From: Desulfobacteraceae bacterium
GTDB lineage: Bacteria > Desulfobacterota > Desulfobacteria > Desulfobacterales > UBA11574
Reading direction: 5' to 3'
NCBI GenBank assembly: GCA_002868985.1
Contig: PKTV01000304.1
Location: forward strand, 1-8,106
DNA length: 8,106 nucleotides
Shown: in pieces, positions 5,206 through 8,106 of the stretch
Position numbering within the stretch: position 1 is the stretch's first letter
Layout: the number at the start of each line of letters is the position of its first letter
Notes under the pieces: model-generated
Seen by the model: the letters and a program-made list of their open reading frames with translations, nothing else
Database searches by the model: none
What the model was told of the DNA's origin: nothing
Program-made: the position numbers and the translations under genes

Positions 5206-7689
5206 ATGAATGTTATCCATCCCATCCGTTACTCTCTTCGTTTGGAACCCGACCTTGTTCATTTTCGATTTTCCGGACAGGTTGATATCGAATTTCAATC
5301 CCTGCAACCGGTGGAACAGGTGGTGTTGAACGTCCTGGAACTGGCTGTCTGGAGCTGTAAACTTCAGATAGATGACAAAACAATCCCATGTACCTTTCAG
5401 ATAAATCCGGAAAAAGAGGAACTTAAGATCGACCTTCCCGAAACCATGTCCGGCACGTTCTTTTTGACCATCGATTATCAGGGGTGGATCAACGATAAGA
5501 TGGCCGGGTTTTATCGCAGCACATTTGAAACCAACGGCCAGAAACGATACATTGCGGTCACCCAGTTTCAGGAAAGCGACGCACGCCGGGCCTTTCCCTG
5601 CATGGACCATCCGTCTCAAAAAGCGGTCTTTGACATTAAAATGATTGTGGACGACGACCTTGTGGCCCTGTCCAATGGACCGGCAGTGGAAGAAAAACCG
5701 CTGACCGGCGGGAAAAAGCAGGTTCGGTTTCAAACCACGCCGCCAATGTCAACCTATCTTCTGTTTTTCGGCGTGGGCGAGTTTCACTTGAAAGAGCATG
5801 AAACCGATTCACGGGTGAGGTCCGTGACCTTGCCGGGTCGAATTCCCTACGGTGGATTCGGGCTGGAATTCGGCCGCAAGGCTCTCGAGTTTTGTGAAAC
5901 CTATTATCAAATACCCTACGCACTGTCCAAGATGGACTTGATTGCCGTCCCGGATTTTGCATTCGGGGCCATGGAGAACTGGGGCGCCATCACCTTCAGA
6001 GAAAACCTGATCCTTCACTATCCGGAAGTGACCTCCAAGTCCGGTGAAATGAGTATCTGCAATGTCATTGCCCACGAAATCGCCCACCAGTGGTTCGGCA
6101 ACCTGGTGACGCCTTCCGACTGGAAATACCTCTGGCTGAACGAGAGTTTTGCCACCTATTTTGCTTACGGTGTTGTGGACCACTACCACCCAAAATGGCA
6201 GGTCTGGGATCAGTTTTTGCTGGGACAAACCGCTCCGGCTATGGGACGCGACGGCCTGAACGATACCTGTGCCATCGAAATCCCGGGCGGCGAACACGTG
6301 GTCATCAACACCAGCACCGCGCCGATCATTTACAGCAAAGGGAGCAGTATTTTACGTGTGGTTCAGGGATACATCGGTAAAGACGATTTGAGGAAAGGAT
6401 TGCAGCACTACCTGAAGACATTCGAATATGCCAATGCCGCCAGTCACGATCTCTGGGAAGCCCTGGAAAAGATATCCGGAAAGCCGGTTACTCCTCTGAT
6501 GAAGAGCTGGATCGAACAACCCGGGCATCCCCTGGTTCAGGCCCAACGAAACGGGCGCGACCTCACGTTGACCCAAAAGCGGTTCACCTATCTTGAGAAC
6601 ACGTCCAATCAAACCTGGCAAATACCGGTGACCCTCACCGTCTATGACGAAACCGGCGATTCGAGGACGATCTCAATCCTTCTGAAAGAAACATCAACCC
6701 GGATCGATCTGGGAGCGGCGTGGGTTGCTTACAAGGTCAACACCGATCAGACCGGATTTTACAGGGTGGCTTACCGGACGCCGGAGGATCTGGCAGCCAT
6801 CGGCGTCCGGGTAGCGGGTAAAAATCTTTCTCCTGAAGATAGATGGGGCCTTCAAAACGACCTTTTTGCCCAGGTTCAGTGCGGTGCAGCCTCCATTGAC
6901 GACTATCTGGAATTTTTAAACAACTACCTCGACGAAGACGCCTATCTCCCTTTGAGCAGCATGGCGGACAACCTGTTCCAGGCCTACCTGGTTTTTGACG
7001 GACCCCGAAAGGAAGCGATTCGCTCTTTTGGAAGATCGATGCTTGAAAAGATCCTGTCGGCCATCGGGTATCTCCCGGTAACCGATGAAACCCTCACCAC
7101 TTCTTTGCTCAGGGATCATATTCTCTGGCATGCCGTGGTTTACGGGTCAAGCCCGGCTGCTGTGTTTGCCGCCGATCAGTTCGAGGCATTGCGTCAGGGA
7201 AAGGCCATCCATCCGGACATTTTAAAGAGCGTGCTCATGGCCGGCGCTCTGGCGGGAGGGAGGGATACCCTGGAATGGCTCATCCGCCGGTTTGAATCCT
7301 GCGACAGTGAACACGAGCGGATTCAGGTCATCGCGGCTCTGGGATGTTTCCGGGACCTTGGCCTGATCCACAAAGCGTTAGCGTACTCCCTGGAAAAGGT
7401 TCCAGGGAGAAACCGGTTCATTCCCATGACGGTGGCGGCTGCTAACCCGTATGCCACGGGCGACATGTGGCAGTGGTTTACGGATCATGTCGATTCACTG
7501 GAAACCCTGCACCCCCTGCTGTACGAGCGGGTCATCGCAGGGATCGTTCCGGTGTCCGGTCTGTCAAACCCCGAAGACGTCAACACCTTTTTCAGCCAAT
7601 ATCTCGACCAAAAGCCTCACCTCGAAGCGGTGGTGCGGATGAGCCTGGAACGACTGGAAATCAATCACAGGATGCGAAGTTCGTCTTAG
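5206..7689 (+). CDS. M1-family zinc aminopeptidase
   Basis: This 827-aa protein is a peptidase of family M1 (gluzincin), which removes N-terminal residues from peptides. The exopeptidase motif GAMEN is at 254-258. The zinc site HEIAH is at 290-294 (ligands His290 and His294, general base Glu291), with the third ligand Glu313 in WLNESFA 18 residues later. Tyr376 (IIYSKG) is the likely transition-state tyrosine. The N-terminal beta domain (about 1-195) contains TQFQESDARRAFPC. A further beta domain contains NTDQTGFYR (512-520), and the remainder to 827 is a helical ERAP1-C-like domain. Length and order resemble puromycin-sensitive or tricorn-interacting-factor aminopeptidases. No signal peptide is visible, so it is cytoplasmic. 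The ATG at 5206 is chosen because AGGAGG (5195-5200) lies 5 nt upstream; an in-frame GTG at 5200 overlaps that site and is less likely. One oddity is CMDHP at 132-136, where relatives usually have C-x-DEP. Confidence 0.93.
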   Translation: MNVIHPIRYSLRLEPDLVHFRFSGQVDIEFQSLQPVEQVVLNVLELAVWSCKLQIDDKTIPCTFQINPEKEELKIDLPETMSGTFFLTIDYQGWINDKMAGFYRSTFETNGQKRYIAVTQFQESDARRAFPCMDHPSQKAVFDIKMIVDDDLVALSNGPAVEEKPLTGGKKQVRFQTTPPMSTYLLFFGVGEFHLKEHETDSRVRSVTLPGRIPYGGFGLEFGRKALEFCETYYQIPYALSKMDLIAVPDFAFGAMENWGAITFRENLILHYPEVTSKSGEMSICNVIAHEIAHQWFGNLVTPSDWKYLWLNESFATYFAYGVVDHYHPKWQVWDQFLLGQTAPAMGRDGLNDTCAIEIPGGEHVVINTSTAPIIYSKGSSILRVVQGYIGKDDLRKGLQHYLKTFEYANAASHDLWEALEKISGKPVTPLMKSWIEQPGHPLVQAQRNGRDLTLTQKRFTYLENTSNQTWQIPVTLTVYDETGDSRTISILLKETSTRIDLGAAWVAYKVNTDQTGFYRVAYRTPEDLAAIGVRVAGKNLSPEDRWGLQNDLFAQVQCGAASIDDYLEFLNNYLDEDAYLPLSSMADNLFQAYLVFDGPRKEAIRSFGRSMLEKILSAIGYLPVTDETLTTSLLRDHILWHAVVYGSSPAAVFAADQFEALRQGKAIHPDILKSVLMAGALAGGRDTLEWLIRRFESCDSEHERIQVIAALGCFRDLGLIHKALAYSLEKVPGRNRFIPMTVAAANPYATGDMWQWFTDHVDSLETLHPLLYERVIAGIVPVSGLSNPEDVNTFFSQYLDQKPHLEAVVRMSLERLEINHRMRSSS

Positions 7690-7692
7690 TTG

Positions 7693-7812
7693 CACCTAAA
7701 TTCAGCGATTGTCGAGGCTTGCATGCCCTCCAGAGGCGGATAAACCTCACCGCCCCGCAAGCGGCATCTTCGACTGGCGGGGCTGTCGGATTTGAAACAC
7801 TCAGTTTTGGTT
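7693..7812. repeat. imperfect palindromic repeat, long copy (copy 2)
   Basis: The arms match copy 1 at 4002-4056: the left arm is 7693-7722 (ACCTAAA, then AGCGATT, then GAG) and the right arm is 7787-7812 (CGGATTTGAAAC, then CTCAGTTT). The outer ends are imperfect inverted repeats of each other. Between the arms is a 63-nt centre (about 7723-7785) absent from copy 1. It contains GCCCCGC (7752-7758) pairing with GCGGGGC (7777-7783). The element starts 3 nt after the aminopeptidase stop and its right end contains the stop and last three codons of the CMD gene, so it fills the whole space between two convergent genes. It may act as a bidirectional terminator, though no T-run is present. Confidence 0.6.
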
Positions 7813-8064
7813 GCACGCACTTTGCGAGGGCCCGCAACAGGATTGCCGGGAGTCATCGACGTCACCCACAACGTCGCTGATGGCCTGTTTCAGAAACGTG
7901 GATGCGCCGTTTTTTACCTTTCCGGCAATCTCGACGATCTCCTTTATTTCTTCATCATTCATTTTGATTTCTTTTGCTTTGGAATACAAATGATCAAAGC
8001 AGGGAATGCAATTGACACCGATGGCTGCACCCAGTGCGACCATAACCTCTGTTTTTTTGTCCAT
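7801..8064 (-). CDS. carboxymuconolactone decarboxylase/AhpD-like small protein with cysteine tail
   Basis: The 87-aa protein is a short member of the CMD/AhpD fold. EVMVALGAAIGVNCIPCFDH carries the redox motif CxxC (Cys19, Cys22) followed by His25, as in AhpD-type alkylhydroperoxidases where the cysteine pair and histidine reduce peroxides. The EEIKEIVEIAGKVKNGAS segment matches the following helix of the family. Residues 70-87 add a tail with three more cysteines (Cys76, Cys77, Cys84 in CCGPSQSAC), which could bind metal or take part in thiol exchange; that is inference. Short CMD proteins of this kind are common in anaerobes, and their exact substrates are mostly unknown. AAGGAGG with 8-nt spacing precedes ATG 8064, and a TAGAAT -10 candidate lies at 8096-8091; any -35 falls outside the window. 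The last three codons lie inside the palindromic repeat. Confidence 0.85.
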   Translation of the reverse strand: MDKKTEVMVALGAAIGVNCIPCFDHLYSKAKEIKMNDEEIKEIVEIAGKVKNGASTFLKQAISDVVGDVDDSRQSCCGPSQSACNQN

Positions 8065-8106
8065 GATATTTATCCTCCTTGGATGTTTTTATTCTAAGAC
8101 GAATTT

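Noticed and set aside
5095..5733. 212-codon open frame on the minus strand
   Set aside because: It is antisense to the start of the M1 aminopeptidase and the end of the receiver gene, with no recognisable domain.
7467..7880. 137-codon open frame on the plus strand at the aminopeptidase end
   Set aside because: It is an out-of-frame shadow of the aminopeptidase that continues through the repeat and across the opposite-strand CMD gene.

Overview
The window looks like chromosomal DNA of a Gram-negative deltaproteobacterium (Desulfobacterota, perhaps a Desulfobacterales sulfate reducer). This is an inference from the kind of genes present: an HD-GYP regulator, a cNMP-binding/HDOD fusion, a YgiM-like SH3-anchor protein, a GEMM-I riboswitch, and a cysteine-tailed CMD protein. 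No taxonomic marker gene is present.

Layout, left to right. (1) 21-1472 (+) encodes a 483-aa HD-GYP protein, a likely cyclic-di-GMP phosphodiesterase. (2) Convergent to it, on the minus strand, is a two-gene unit: a 434-aa cNMP-binding + HDOD protein (3642-2338), followed 12 nt later by a 243-aa exported SH3/coiled-coil/C-terminal-anchor protein (2325-1594). (3) 3643-4281 carries no convincing protein gene but is rich in structure: a long nested inverted-repeat element (about 3829-3997), one copy of an imperfect palindromic repeat (4002-4056), an extended -10 promoter, and a well-conserved GEMM-I (c-di-GMP-I) riboswitch aptamer (about 4119-4207). (4) Directly downstream of the riboswitch, with a very strong Shine-Dalgarno, is a 54-codon gene for a small hydrophobic protein (4282-4446), closed by a terminator-like hairpin. 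(5) 4721-5128 (+) encodes a stand-alone CheY-like receiver. (6) 5206-7689 (+) encodes an 827-aa M1 zinc aminopeptidase. (7) 8064-7801 (-) encodes an 87-aa carboxymuconolactone decarboxylase/AhpD-like protein with CxxC and an extra cysteine tail. The gap between the last two convergent genes is almost exactly filled by a second, longer copy of the palindromic repeat.

The main theme is cyclic-di-GMP signalling. A probable c-di-GMP hydrolase lies about 2.6 kb from a c-di-GMP riboswitch that appears to control a small, apparently undescribed membrane protein. The HDOD protein and the receiver add further signalling components. The aminopeptidase and the CMD protein are metabolic or redox genes with no evident link to that theme. 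The riboswitch/small-protein unit is the most interesting part of the window. The two repeat families are the second.
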